A stretch of 64,000 nt of DNA from Nitrospira sp. (GTDB lineage Bacteria > Nitrospirota > Nitrospiria > Nitrospirales > Nitrospiraceae), in contig JAFEBM010000007.1 in assembly GCA_018242685.1 (NCBI GenBank), positions 1 to 64,000 on the forward strand, read 5' to 3'. The number at the start of each line of letters is the position of its first letter. The first letter of the stretch is position 1. The translations under genes were made by a program, and so were the position numbers. The notes beneath the pieces are model-generated. The model had not been told where the DNA came from. It did no database searches and saw nothing but the letters and a program-made list of their open reading frames with translations. Below are positions 16,613 to 25,440 of this stretch, in pieces.

Positions 16613-17136
16613 AACCGCTCTCTCTCCCTATCCAACGGCTTCGGCGTCTTCGCCAGGACAATCGCGCCGATAATGGCTCCGAGTAGAAATATGCCGACGA
16701 TCTCAAACTGCAAGAGATGGTCGCTGAACATCTTGATACCCACGGCGTATGTATTCCCATCTTGCAGCACGGCAGCCGCCGGAGTATCTCCCTTTGCCCC
16801 ACTAAACGGAGACCGCAAGAGAAGGTACAGAACGTAGCCGCCCCCCACGACAGCGGGTCCGAGAATATACAGGGCCGAGGGATGGAAATACCGTTCATCG
16901 CTTTTGAGATTCAACAACATCAACACAAAGAGGTACAGCACTAGAATGGCTCCAACATAGACGATGACCTGCACGGCCCACAAGAACTCTGCGTTCAGGA
17001 GGATAAATAGGCCGGAGACGTGCAGGAGCAACACGAGCAAAGAGAGCGCGCAGTGAACAGGGTGACGCAAGGATACCGTCAAAACACCGGCAGCAATACT
17101 GACCAATGCAAAATAAGCGAAAAACATTTCGATCAT
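16609..17136 (-). CDS. nuoJ: NADH-quinone oxidoreductase subunit J
   Basis: 175 residues with five predicted membrane helices, a normal size for NuoJ. The conserved pi-bulge region is visible in the third helix (VIVYVGAILVLYLFVLMLLNL). The subunit is part of the membrane-arm core next to NuoA and NuoK. It starts 10 nt after nuoI, and its stop overlaps nuoK. Confidence 0.96.
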   Translation of the reverse strand: MIEMFFAYFALVSIAAGVLTVSLRHPVHCALSLLVLLLHVSGLFILLNAEFLWAVQVIVYVGAILVLYLFVLMLLNLKSDERYFHPSALYILGPAVVGGGYVLYLLLRSPFSGAKGDTPAAAVLQDGNTYAVGIKMFSDHLLQFEIVGIFLLGAIIGAIVLAKTPKPLDRERERL

Positions 17137-17146
17137 AACGCGCGGC

Positions 17147-17734
17147 TCAGCTCAGATGTTTGGGAGATGGTTGGGTCGACTTCTGTACCGACTGCGGGAA
17201 ATAGTAGCGGTACTCGCGGCTCTGCTCGACATTTTTCTCCTGGTTGTGCGCATACAAATATTTCTTCCCATCATCGAGGTGGCGTTCGCCGATGTCGTAC
17301 AGCCGCTTCTTGTCGAACAGCAGGCTGCGTTTGTCGTGGGTCGAGTATTCGTACATCTTGGTCATCGCCAATGCGTTCACCGGACAGGCTTCGACACAAT
17401 AGCCGCAAAAGACGCATTTTGTGATATCGATATAGAACTCACTGGCATAGCGCTGAAGCGGTCGCGCCGCATCCTCAGCGCTGATCACTTTAATGCAATG
17501 CGAAGGGCAGGCGACCTCGCAGAGATCGCAGCCCACGCACCGTTCGCGTCCATCATCGTATCGAAGCAACCCAAGCGCACCGCGATGCGCATCCGGGATC
17601 GTTCGTTGTTCCCGCGGATACTGAAACGTCATCGGTCGATGAAGCATGTGCCGAAACGTGACCTTCATCGCGTCCCAAATCTCATAGAATAACGCGGCAT
17701 GAAGGATTTTCTTGGTCAGCGCGGCCACACTCAT
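17147..17734 (-). CDS. nuoI: NADH-quinone oxidoreductase subunit I (two 4Fe-4S clusters)
   Basis: 195 residues. There are two ferredoxin motifs, CVGCDLCEVACPSHCI and CVFCGYCVEACPVNAL, which bind clusters N6a and N6b that pass electrons to N2 in NuoB. An N-terminal amphipathic region fits attachment to the membrane face. The C-terminus runs longer than minimal NuoI proteins and is hydrophilic. The gene follows nuoG by 33 nt. In most nuo operons nuoH lies at exactly this junction; no nuoH is present here. Confidence 0.97.
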   Translation of the reverse strand: MSVAALTKKILHAALFYEIWDAMKVTFRHMLHRPMTFQYPREQRTIPDAHRGALGLLRYDDGRERCVGCDLCEVACPSHCIKVISAEDAARPLQRYASEFYIDITKCVFCGYCVEACPVNALAMTKMYEYSTHDKRSLLFDKKRLYDIGERHLDDGKKYLYAHNQEKNVEQSREYRYYFPQSVQKSTQPSPKHLS

Positions 17735-17767
17735 CGTAGGCTCCTCGTCACGGACATAGATATCCGC

Positions 17768-20461
17768 TTACGCCTGTTCAACACTTACCCAGATCTGCTT
17801 GAACGACGGAACGCCGGTCGTGGCATCAACCGACACAGGCATCAAGTCCTTCACCGGAGGTTCATTAAAATGCTCGGGGAAAAAACAGGTACCCGGTGCA
17901 ATGGACTGATCCGGCTGCACACCGAGCTGAAGGGAACCGCGATCCGAGGTCAAACGCACCTTCGCACCGTCTTGCAATCCAAGACGTTCCATGTCCCGGA
18001 TATTCATCCGCAGCTTCCCTGTGTTCGGAGCGATCTTGATAAGCCCGGGCGCGTGCGTCGACAATTTCCCCGAATGCATTAATAACTGCCCCATCACTAG
18101 GGAAAAAGGACGCGGAGGTTCTCCGGATGGCGGCGTCCGTTGATAACGCGCCTTGACCTCCGCCGCGTAGTCATTGGACAAATACTGGTCAGGAACGGGC
18201 ACAACTTTACGGGGTTGCCCAAGATTATAGTATCCGGGTAACAACTTCATGATCTCGGCTTGAATGTCATTGGTCGATTGGTATTCCCATCGGCACCCCA
18301 TGGCATTCGCAAGAGCTGTCATGATGTGCCAGTCCGGCAGGCTCTCTCCCAGCGGATCCATCGCCTGACGAACACGAAGCACACGACCTTCAAGGTTCGT
18401 AAATGTGCCATCCTTCTCCGCATAGGTGCAAGCGGGAAGCACAAAATGAGCCAATTCCCCCGTATCGGTCAAAAACGAATCTTGCACGACTAACAGTTCG
18501 AGTCGTTCGAGAGCGGCCCGGACCTCCATCGAAGCCGGCAGGGTCGCGAGTGGGTTTTCTCCCAGAATGTACAGGGCCTTAATCTGCCCACTTTTGCATC
18601 GCTTCAGGATTTCGATGAGATGCGCCCCTGATCCGACAGGAGGGAGCGACGCTTCCCATGCTTTGGCGAAACGGTCCCGAACTCCTGGGTCATCAAACCG
18701 AGCCTGACCTGGGAAAAACTCAGGCGCCGCGCCCATATCCACAGCCCCTTGTTCATTCGGTTCCTCCGTCACGGTGTTCACACCACAACCTGCTCGTCCG
18801 AGCTTACCGGTGATCCAGGCGAGATCCATCAGTTTTAAGACGTTTTGATAGCCGTTCGTTCGCCTGACAATCCCTTCCGCGCATAGGATGATCGATCTCG
18901 GCGATTCTGCAAAAATGGAGGCAATTTCTCTGAAAGTCTCTACTGGAAGACCGGTCTCGGCCGACAACTGCACCAACGAAACATTCGCCACCGCGCTTTT
19001 GAGCGCTTCAAGCGCTTGTGAGTGCTTCCCAACAGCCTCTTCATCCACCAAACCCTGGTCGATGGTCGCTTTGACCAACCCATCGATCACTGCTCCCTCT
19101 GTCCCAGGCTTGATCAAAAACGGGTGCGATGCCAACTTCGCAATATTCGTGATGGCGCTGTCGAGCGTCACCACCTGAGCCTTGTAGACCCGCATGGCTT
19201 CCTTGATTCGCACGGCAGTCAACGGGTTTGTCTCGGTAATATTGGAGCCGATCAAAATGATGGCTTTCGCTTTCGTCAGATCTTCCCAATCATTCGGCGT
19301 TCTCCCAAGTCCGACCGCATGTTTGGACGCGAGCACAAAGTTCATATGACCATAGCGGGCGCTACTATCGAGCTGGTTGGTTCCAAAACCGGTGCGCATG
19401 AGCTTCTGAAACAAATACAGCTCTTCATTCGTACAGCGGGCCGTCACGAGGCCGCCGACGGCAGCGGACCCGTATTTGCTTTTGATTTCGGACAACCGGT
19501 CTACGAGCAGGTGCATGGTTTCCAGCCAAGGCTTCTGCACCAACTGACCTCCTTCGCGGACCAGAGGCTGTGTAAGCCGGCTCTTACTGTCCAAATATTC
19601 GAATCCAAAACGTCCGCGTACGCAAATCCCTCCGTGCCCCTTGGCAGTTTCCGATCGATCTCCCCACTTGTTCTTCCAAGAGAGCGAGGAAGTGACTCGG
19701 ACCACCTCTTCATCCTTCGTTTCCAAGTAGAGTTGGCAACCGTCTCCGCAGTAATTGCAGGTCGTCGTCGTCTTTTTCATCTGCCACGGTTTATACAGAT
19801 ACTTGGAAAACTTATTCGTGATGGCGCCGACCGGACAAACCGCTAAACAATCTCCGCAGAATTCACAATCGAGAGCGAGGTCGCCCTTGGCCACGACCTG
19901 GTTGAATCCTCCCTTCTTCATGAACTGCAAGGCATCGATCATCAACACATCCTTGCAAACATTGATGCATTCCGCACAGGCGATGCAGCGATTCATGTTG
20001 AAGTCGAGCACGGGACTGCGCGTATCTTCCGGAATGAATTTCTGCTTCGCATTGGCCAGATTTGTCACGCCATGCTGGAAAGCCATATCTTGTAGTTCAC
20101 AATGGCCGTCCGCATCGCACACCGGGCAGTCAAGAGGATGTACGGACAGGTGTTTCTCGACGGCTTTCTTTCGGGCGAGAAAGAGATCCTCGCCTTCGGT
20201 ACGGATCACCATTCCCGCCGCCGCCTTGGCGGTACACGACCGAACGGGAGCTTTCTTCCCCTCTTGCATCACGAGACACATGCCACAGGAACCGAACGGA
20301 TCGAATGTATAGTGGTAACACATGGCCGGGATGATCTTGCCCGTCATTGCGATGACGTCGTACAAGGACACGCCATCCCTTGCCGTGACGGATTTCCCGT
20401 CGATATTCAATTCGATCGTTGTCGCTTCAACGTCTGGATTAGTAGCCGGCTTCAAACCCAT
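17768..20461 (-). CDS. nuoG: NADH-quinone oxidoreductase subunit G
   Basis: 897 residues. The N-terminal 2Fe-2S domain binds N1b (Cys48, 59, 62, 76). The His-Cys3 site for N5 is His108, Cys112, 115, 121. Two 4Fe-4S motifs follow: Cys159/162/165/169 (CIACAECINVCK) and Cys199/202/205/209 (CEFCGDCLAVCP). The additional CxxC-type site starting CNYCGDGC with a later GGICVRGR is the molybdopterin-oxidoreductase-type cluster (N7 in some species). The remaining 650 residues form the molybdopterin-oxidoreductase-like domain and a C-terminal MopB-like binding domain. NuoE and NuoF, its usual NADH-side partners, are absent from this operon. It could accept electrons from, or give them to, a NuoEF encoded elsewhere or a ferredoxin. 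Confidence 0.97.
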   Translation of the reverse strand: MGLKPATNPDVEATTIELNIDGKSVTARDGVSLYDVIAMTGKIIPAMCYHYTFDPFGSCGMCLVMQEGKKAPVRSCTAKAAAGMVIRTEGEDLFLARKKAVEKHLSVHPLDCPVCDADGHCELQDMAFQHGVTNLANAKQKFIPEDTRSPVLDFNMNRCIACAECINVCKDVLMIDALQFMKKGGFNQVVAKGDLALDCEFCGDCLAVCPVGAITNKFSKYLYKPWQMKKTTTTCNYCGDGCQLYLETKDEEVVRVTSSLSWKNKWGDRSETAKGHGGICVRGRFGFEYLDSKSRLTQPLVREGGQLVQKPWLETMHLLVDRLSEIKSKYGSAAVGGLVTARCTNEELYLFQKLMRTGFGTNQLDSSARYGHMNFVLASKHAVGLGRTPNDWEDLTKAKAIILIGSNITETNPLTAVRIKEAMRVYKAQVVTLDSAITNIAKLASHPFLIKPGTEGAVIDGLVKATIDQGLVDEEAVGKHSQALEALKSAVANVSLVQLSAETGLPVETFREIASIFAESPRSIILCAEGIVRRTNGYQNVLKLMDLAWITGKLGRAGCGVNTVTEEPNEQGAVDMGAAPEFFPGQARFDDPGVRDRFAKAWEASLPPVGSGAHLIEILKRCKSGQIKALYILGENPLATLPASMEVRAALERLELLVVQDSFLTDTGELAHFVLPACTYAEKDGTFTNLEGRVLRVRQAMDPLGESLPDWHIMTALANAMGCRWEYQSTNDIQAEIMKLLPGYYNLGQPRKVVPVPDQYLSNDYAAEVKARYQRTPPSGEPPRPFSLVMGQLLMHSGKLSTHAPGLIKIAPNTGKLRMNIRDMERLGLQDGAKVRLTSDRGSLQLGVQPDQSIAPGTCFFPEHFNEPPVKDLMPVSVDATTGVPSFKQIWVSVEQA

Positions 20462-20547
20462 AGTTCTTCTCCGTGAAAGGAAAAACGCGAACCGAAAAAT
20501 GAAACCCTGATTCTACCTTTCACTTTCCACATCTCGTACTTCACATT

Positions 20548-21795
20548 CTATCTATCGCATTCGCCCATTACGACATCATACGTTCCGAAGATGGTACAGG
20601 CATCTGAGATCATATACCCTCTGGCCATATGGTCGAACGCACCCATGTGCACGAATGACGGGGCACGAATCTTCAGCCGATAGGGCTTCCCTCCTCCCGT
20701 ACTGACGATGTAAAAGCCCAGTTCCCCTTTGTGCGCTTCTGTGCCGCAGTAGATTTCTCCTGGCGGAGCATCAAACCCCTGCGAGAAGAGCTTGAACTGT
20801 TGGATCATTGCCTCCAGGTTCGTGAAGACTCGCTCTTTCGGCGGCAGCGTCACGCTGGGAACATCCGCCATAATAGGCCCCTCCTGCATCTGCTCTAGAC
20901 ATTGCCGAATGATCTTGACGCTCTCGTAGAGCTCCATCACCCGAATCCAATAGCGATCATAGGTATCGCCGTTTTTCCCAACCGGCACGCTGAACTCGCA
21001 CTTTGGATAGGCGCTATAGGGCTCGTACTTGCGAAGATCATAGTCCACGCCGGACCCGCGAAGAACTGGTCCGCTCAGTCCAAAATTGACCGCATCTTCG
21101 GCGGAGATCACGGCGACCCCCTTGGTGCGCCCAAGCCAAATACGGTTTCTCTCAAGAAACACCTGATATTCGTCGATCTTCGGCGGGAAATAGTCCAAGA
21201 ACTGTTTGAGCTTGTCGATCAATGTGGGAGTCAAGTCTCGCTCAACCCCGCCGATTCGATACCAGCTCGTCGTGAGACGAGCCCCGCACAGCTCGTCGAA
21301 CCAATCGAGCAGGATTTCCCGATCCCGAAAACAGTAAAAAAAGACGGTCATGGCCCCGATGTCAAGCGCCTGAGCGCTTAGCCAAAATTGGTGCCCAATG
21401 ATGCGTTGCACCTCCGCAACGATTGTCCGGAGGTATTCCGCCCGCTCCGGGACTTGTAGATTCAAGAGTTTTTCGACAGCACGGCAATAGGCAAAGTTGT
21501 TGTACATCGCGCAAACATAGTCGAGTCGATCCGTATGAGGAATGAACTGATGATACGTGCCGTCTTCAGCAAGCTTTTCTACTCCCCGGTGGAGGTATCC
21601 CATCACCGGCGTAGATTTCACCAACCGCTCCCCTTCCAGCTCCAGGATCACTTTAAGCACCCCATGGGTGCTGGGATGTTGTGGTCCCATGTTGAGCAAG
21701 AGCTCCTCGGTTCGCAAGGTCGGAAGCGTCTCGCTTCCCGGATGTTCCGGGTTGACTATTTTATAAACAGTGGTTCTTTGATCTTCGAATGCCAT
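20548..21795 (-). CDS. nuoD: NADH-quinone oxidoreductase subunit D
   Basis: 415 residues, the 49-kDa subunit homologue lining the quinone site. LLLNMGPQHPSTHGVLKVIL is the conserved N-terminal loop with the quinone-site histidine, and the DYVCAMYNNFAYCRAVEKLL and DIGAMTVFFYCFRDRE segments match the [NiFe]-hydrogenase-like fold. The C-terminus ends in the invariant acidic VVMGECDR. It follows nuoC by 14 nt and is separated from nuoG by 86 nt of purine-rich sequence, where nuoE and nuoF are found in many bacteria. Confidence 0.97.
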   Translation of the reverse strand: MAFEDQRTTVYKIVNPEHPGSETLPTLRTEELLLNMGPQHPSTHGVLKVILELEGERLVKSTPVMGYLHRGVEKLAEDGTYHQFIPHTDRLDYVCAMYNNFAYCRAVEKLLNLQVPERAEYLRTIVAEVQRIIGHQFWLSAQALDIGAMTVFFYCFRDREILLDWFDELCGARLTTSWYRIGGVERDLTPTLIDKLKQFLDYFPPKIDEYQVFLERNRIWLGRTKGVAVISAEDAVNFGLSGPVLRGSGVDYDLRKYEPYSAYPKCEFSVPVGKNGDTYDRYWIRVMELYESVKIIRQCLEQMQEGPIMADVPSVTLPPKERVFTNLEAMIQQFKLFSQGFDAPPGEIYCGTEAHKGELGFYIVSTGGGKPYRLKIRAPSFVHMGAFDHMARGYMISDACTIFGTYDVVMGECDR

Positions 21796-21809
21796 GTCGG
21801 TGGCGCATC

Positions 21810-22307
21810 CTATCGTGGAACTTCATCCAGAAAATCAAATGTGTCTCGCCAGCCCTTGCCCCGAAGTGGAAAATCCTTACGCAACGGGTAGCCTTCGGTA
21901 TAGTCATCCGGCATTAAAATCCGACGAAGGTCGGGATGATTTCGAAACCGGATCCCCATCATATCGAAGACTTCACGTTCCATGAAATCAGCGCCTTTCC
22001 AAAGATCCGTCAAGGAATCCGCGACACAATCCGATTCAGGCACCCGCGTCTTCAGTCGAATGCGATGCCGCTTCCGAATCGAATAGAACTCCCACACGAC
22101 TTCGAATCGTTCTTCGTCATCGGGCCAATCCACGGAGCTCACATGGACAATATAATCGAAATCCATCCCGGGATCGTTGCGCAAAAACTGAGCGACTTCA
22201 TGGAGCTTATCTCGCGACACAGTCACCGCCACATCGCCGCGCCACTCGGTCAAGCCGGTGACGCCGACCGAGAACGTCTGTTGAATTCTCTGGAGCAGTG
22301 TATGCAT
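21810..22307 (-). CDS. nuoC: NADH-quinone oxidoreductase subunit C
   Basis: 165 residues, the 30-kDa subunit of the connecting module. The signature HPDLRRILMPDDYTEGYPLR followed by KDFPLRGKGWRD is intact. FYSIRKRHRIRLKTRVPESD is also typical. It is a separate protein here, not fused to NuoD as in gamma-proteobacteria. It starts 9 nt after nuoB. Confidence 0.96.
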   Translation of the reverse strand: MHTLLQRIQQTFSVGVTGLTEWRGDVAVTVSRDKLHEVAQFLRNDPGMDFDYIVHVSSVDWPDDEERFEVVWEFYSIRKRHRIRLKTRVPESDCVADSLTDLWKGADFMEREVFDMMGIRFRNHPDLRRILMPDDYTEGYPLRKDFPLRGKGWRDTFDFLDEVPR

Positions 22308-22316
22308 AACGACGTA

Positions 22317-22844
22317 TCAGACCTTCAGACCAGCCTTGACCTGCTCCGGTTGAGTCACAAACACACGTTTTTGCATAATGCGCTCCTGCAATTTTAGGAT
22401 GCCGTCCAATAGCGCCTCCGGAGTCGGAGGGCAGCCGGGCACATAGATATCAACGGGAATAAATCGGTCGACTCCCTGCACGACACTGTAACTGTCATAG
22501 ATGTTTCCTGAGGTGGCGCAAGAACCCATCGCAATCACGTACTTGGGTTCCGGCATTTGATCGTAAATCTTTCGAATCACCGGCGCCATACGCCGGCACA
22601 CGGTTCCGGCGACGATCATCAAATCCGACTGCCGTGGCGAACCGCGAAATACTCCTGCTCCGAACCGATCCATGTCGTACCGAGAAGACACGGCGGCCAT
22701 CATCTCGATGGCGCAGCAGGCGAGCCCGAAGGTCATCGGCCAGAGAGAACCCTTCCTCGCCCAGTTCACAGCTTTTTCTAGAGACCCCGTGATGACGTCC
22801 GGTGCCCCGTCTTTCTCCTGCCGTCCCAGCTGGATCAGCCCCAT
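22317..22844 (-). CDS. nuoB: NADH-quinone oxidoreductase subunit B (cluster N2)
   Basis: 175 residues from ATG 22844, chosen because GAGG lies just upstream and a longer frame would overlap nuoA. N2 is the last iron-sulfur cluster before quinone. Its ligands are present: the tandem Cys43-Cys44 ([10 protein letters not shown]), Cys109 (AMGSCATSG) and Cys138 ([12 protein letters not shown]). An extra cysteine lies in [10 protein letters not shown], as in several families. The nuoA stop is 7 nt upstream. Confidence 0.97.
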   Translation of the reverse strand: MGLIQLGRQEKDGAPDVITGSLEKAVNWARKGSLWPMTFGLACCAIEMMAAVSSRYDMDRFGAGVFRGSPRQSDLMIVAGTVCRRMAPVIRKIYDQMPEPKYVIAMGSCATSGNIYDSYSVVQGVDRFIPVDIYVPGCPPTPEALLDGILKLQERIMQKRVFVTQPEQVKAGLKV

Positions 22845-22851
22845 ACAATCC

Positions 22852-23235
22852 TCAGTCCCACTCCAGCGCGCCTTTTCGCCAAGCATACACATAGGCTACG
22901 ATGAACAATCCGATAAAAATCATCATTTCGATCAACCCAATCACTCCGATCTTGGTGAATACGACGGCCCACGGATAGAGGAAGATCACTTCAATGTCGA
23001 AGATGACGAACAACATCGCAAAAATGTAATATCTGACAGGGAACGGCATACGCGCGTCGGAAAACGGTTCGGCCCCACATTCGTAGGTCGATAATTTTTC
23101 CGGTTCCGGATACTTGGGTTGCACAAAATAACTGACAAGCAAGGTCACGACCCCAAAAGCCAACGTGACAAAGATAAAAAGAAAGACCGGGAAAAACTTC
23201 GTCAGATACTCAAGCAGAACTTCGGTTCCGGTCAT
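22852..23235 (-). CDS. nuoA: NADH-quinone oxidoreductase subunit A
   Basis: 127 residues with three membrane helices, first gene of the nuo operon. [20 protein letters not shown] is the signature loop (with the quinone-site-proximal Cys) between TM1 and TM2, and [15 protein letters not shown] the acidic TM2. The operon promoter should lie in the long upstream region (23236-23719). Confidence 0.97.
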   Translation of the reverse strand: MTGTEVLLEYLTKFFPVFLFIFVTLAFGVVTLLVSYFVQPKYPEPEKLSTYECGAEPFSDARMPFPVRYYIFAMLFVIFDIEVIFLYPWAVVFTKIGVIGLIEMMIFIGLFIVAYVYAWRKGALEWD

Positions 23236-23719
23236 TTAGTTTTCTCTCACAAAGCATTGACCTGAAAAGGGTATTGTAGATCTGATGCGTAAAATTCTAG
23301 TGCCCTGATCTTAGGGATAGCAAGCGAACAAAGGACCTAATTCCGGCGGACCCGAAAGCCCTAGATATGCTAGCCTGAGAGCGGAATGCAGATTGAGCGG
23401 TTAGGTTTCTGCTGCAACTCACGATCAGGTATCAACGTCTGCTCTCGTCGCTTCGTTCATCGTCCCCACAGTCGGATGGTCCAGCCTGCGAAACCTCCCA
23501 TTCCGATTCGAGAGGAGAAAGGGCCTTGACCTTTCGTCGCCGATGGATCTGTGTATCGATTCGTTCCTTCCGGAGAAATCCCCTGGAGAGACACTCGCCT
23601 TTTTTTTCATCACCATTCATCGTCATTCAAGACTCAGGACAGATACTAAGAGAGAGCAGGGCTCCACGTTACCACCTGAAAGAACAGACCGTCAAACTCC
23701 TACCAATCCACACAAATTC
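23236..23719. other. Divergent intergenic region upstream of the nuo operon
   Basis: About 480 nt before the promoter of the OmpA-family gene. Open frames exist on both strands, but none has a ribosome site or recognisable product. A TACAAT box on the reverse strand (around 23270-23275) could be the nuoA -10, but no good -35 accompanies it. A stretch around 23340-23400 has some internal pairing; I could match it to no riboswitch class. Confidence 0.4.
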
Positions 23720-23747
23720 TTGACAACACAGCGTCTTTTGCTATGTT
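23720..23747 (+). promoter_or_regulatory. Sigma-70-type promoter for the OmpA-domain gene
   Basis: Perfect -35 TTGACA (23720-23725), 16-nt spacer, -10 TATGTT (23742-23747). Transcription would start near 23755, about 30 nt before the ATG at 23785. This also argues against the ATG at 23743, which lies within the -10 region. Confidence 0.65.
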
Positions 23748-23784
23748 TTTCCAAGGAACACTAGCCTCAGAAGGAATCTACTGT

Positions 23785-25314
23785 ATGAAAACCTTGGCGT
23801 CCCTCATCTTAGTCCTGTGTTCAGGAATCGGCCTCTCACTCGACGGAGCACTCGCACAGACACCAGAAATTGATTCCATTCGGTTTTCAGAGGCTGCTCT
23901 CACCTTTTCCAGTGGCGCCATCCAGAAAACATCTCCGATCGACGGAACTGTAAACTTGGTAACAGGTGATAATCAGTCAACGGGCAATCGCATGCTTCTC
24001 GGGAGGCGAGATTCGTTTTATCTCAAACTGAATAACTCAACCGATGTGGCAGTGGGTGACCTCTTCACCATCTACCGGCGGGTTCGGAAAGTGTTCCATC
24101 CTGTGACGAAGGAATACCTTGGGTTTGTGATGAATCGTTCAGCGGTCGTGAAGGTGACTGCCGCCGACCACGCTCTCACGACAGTAGAGGCCGTGCTGAG
24201 TTACGGACCGATTTCCCCCGGGGACCCTGTTATGCGTTTTGTGGCTCCGGCTCCAGACATCGAGACGGGTTCCACAACAAGCATTTCCGACCTCGAGGGC
24301 ATGATTGTTGAGCTTCAGGCCGACCGGCCGATGACGCTGGTTTCACAGTCAAATGTTGTGTATCTGGATCGAGGGAAGGAGGACGGACTGAAGGTCGGTG
24401 ATCTCCTCGATATTCATCGTCACAGTGCCGGGCTTCCGCCACGAAAGATCGGCCAACTCAAGGTGCTGTCGCTGGAATCTCACACGGCAGTCGCCAAAGT
24501 CACCAAGGCCAACACCCGTGTTATCACAGGAGACCGGTTCAAGCTCGTCGGATATTCGACACCTATTATTCAGTCGTCGGTAGGAGCTATCCCGGAATCG
24601 CCCACCGCTCAGGCCAGTCACGTGGTTCCAGTTGATTTAGTATCCAGCAAACTTAAAATACAGGATGCGTCGGGGCAAAGCCGCCTCAACCTGGGGGACC
24701 TCGCGAAGTTCCTGCACTACGACTCAGGGGATGCGGCTATTAAGGCTGAAAATTACAAGGTGCTCGACCAGTTGATTGAATATCTGCACACCAGCGGCGA
24801 TATGAGGATGATCCGAATCGAAGGCCATACGGATAACGTGGAGATCGGCCCTTCGCTCAAGTCGCGGTATCCAAGCAATTGGGAGTTGTCCAAAGTGCGT
24901 GCGAACGGCATCCTCCGTTATCTCGTAGAAAAGGGCGGTGTGGAACCAGAACGGATTAGTGCAGTGGGGCTCGGTGACACCAAACCAACTGCCACGAATA
25001 CAGCGGAGGAGGGTCGCACGAGGAATCGGCGCGTGGAAATTCTTCTCTACGTTTCTGATGCTCCAGCACTTAAACCTGACGTGCAAACTCAAGTGCAAAG
25101 GCTCGAATACAGCCAACCGCTCCTTCCGACTGCTGCCTCAGACACAGCTGGCTCCTCTGGTCGAGGGACCTTGTCCGTAGGCGATTCTTCCCAGGTTTCT
25201 GTGACGGACGGATCAGGTGCCGCCAATAACCCCGATGCGAGTGGTGCCACACCGACAGTCACCAACAAACAGGATACTTTTCAACAACCAACCGCCGGAA
25301 CTTCGACGGAATAG
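23785..25314 (+). CDS. Secreted OmpA-family peptidoglycan-binding protein
   Basis: 509 residues from ATG 23785, which has AGAAGGAA upstream; the promoter position rules out the earlier ATG. The signal peptide ends at GALAQ (about residue 25). Two similar modules (VGDLFTIYRRVRKVFHP and VGDLLDIHRHSAGLPP) look like tandem repeats, each with a beta-rich fold and a closing VKVT/AKVT segment. An OmpA/MotB domain follows (about 290-425) with IEGHTDNVEIGPSL, NWELSKVRANGIL and GLGDTKPTATN, which binds diaminopimelate in the cell wall. The C-terminus is a Ser/Thr/Gly-rich tail of low complexity. It is probably an outer-membrane or periplasmic protein tethered to peptidoglycan. Confidence 0.85.
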   Translation: MKTLASLILVLCSGIGLSLDGALAQTPEIDSIRFSEAALTFSSGAIQKTSPIDGTVNLVTGDNQSTGNRMLLGRRDSFYLKLNNSTDVAVGDLFTIYRRVRKVFHPVTKEYLGFVMNRSAVVKVTAADHALTTVEAVLSYGPISPGDPVMRFVAPAPDIETGSTTSISDLEGMIVELQADRPMTLVSQSNVVYLDRGKEDGLKVGDLLDIHRHSAGLPPRKIGQLKVLSLESHTAVAKVTKANTRVITGDRFKLVGYSTPIIQSSVGAIPESPTAQASHVVPVDLVSSKLKIQDASGQSRLNLGDLAKFLHYDSGDAAIKAENYKVLDQLIEYLHTSGDMRMIRIEGHTDNVEIGPSLKSRYPSNWELSKVRANGILRYLVEKGGVEPERISAVGLGDTKPTATNTAEEGRTRNRRVEILLYVSDAPALKPDVQTQVQRLEYSQPLLPTAASDTAGSSGRGTLSVGDSSQVSVTDGSGAANNPDASGATPTVTNKQDTFQQPTAGTSTE

Positions 25315-25440
25315 TATCGGACAAGGCGAGAGCGTACGGGTATTGGTCTCCCCTCAACGACCTTGTCCAACCGGCACATTTCTGACGCGAACACCGATAT
25401 GACCGGTGTTCATCGCATTTCCAGATTGTTAGAATGCGAC

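Noticed and set aside
23330..23400. Possible riboswitch upstream of nuoA
   Set aside because: There is some pairing potential and a CCTGAGAG piece, but it lacks the TPP core CTGATCTGG and the c-di-GMP or cobalamin core motifs.
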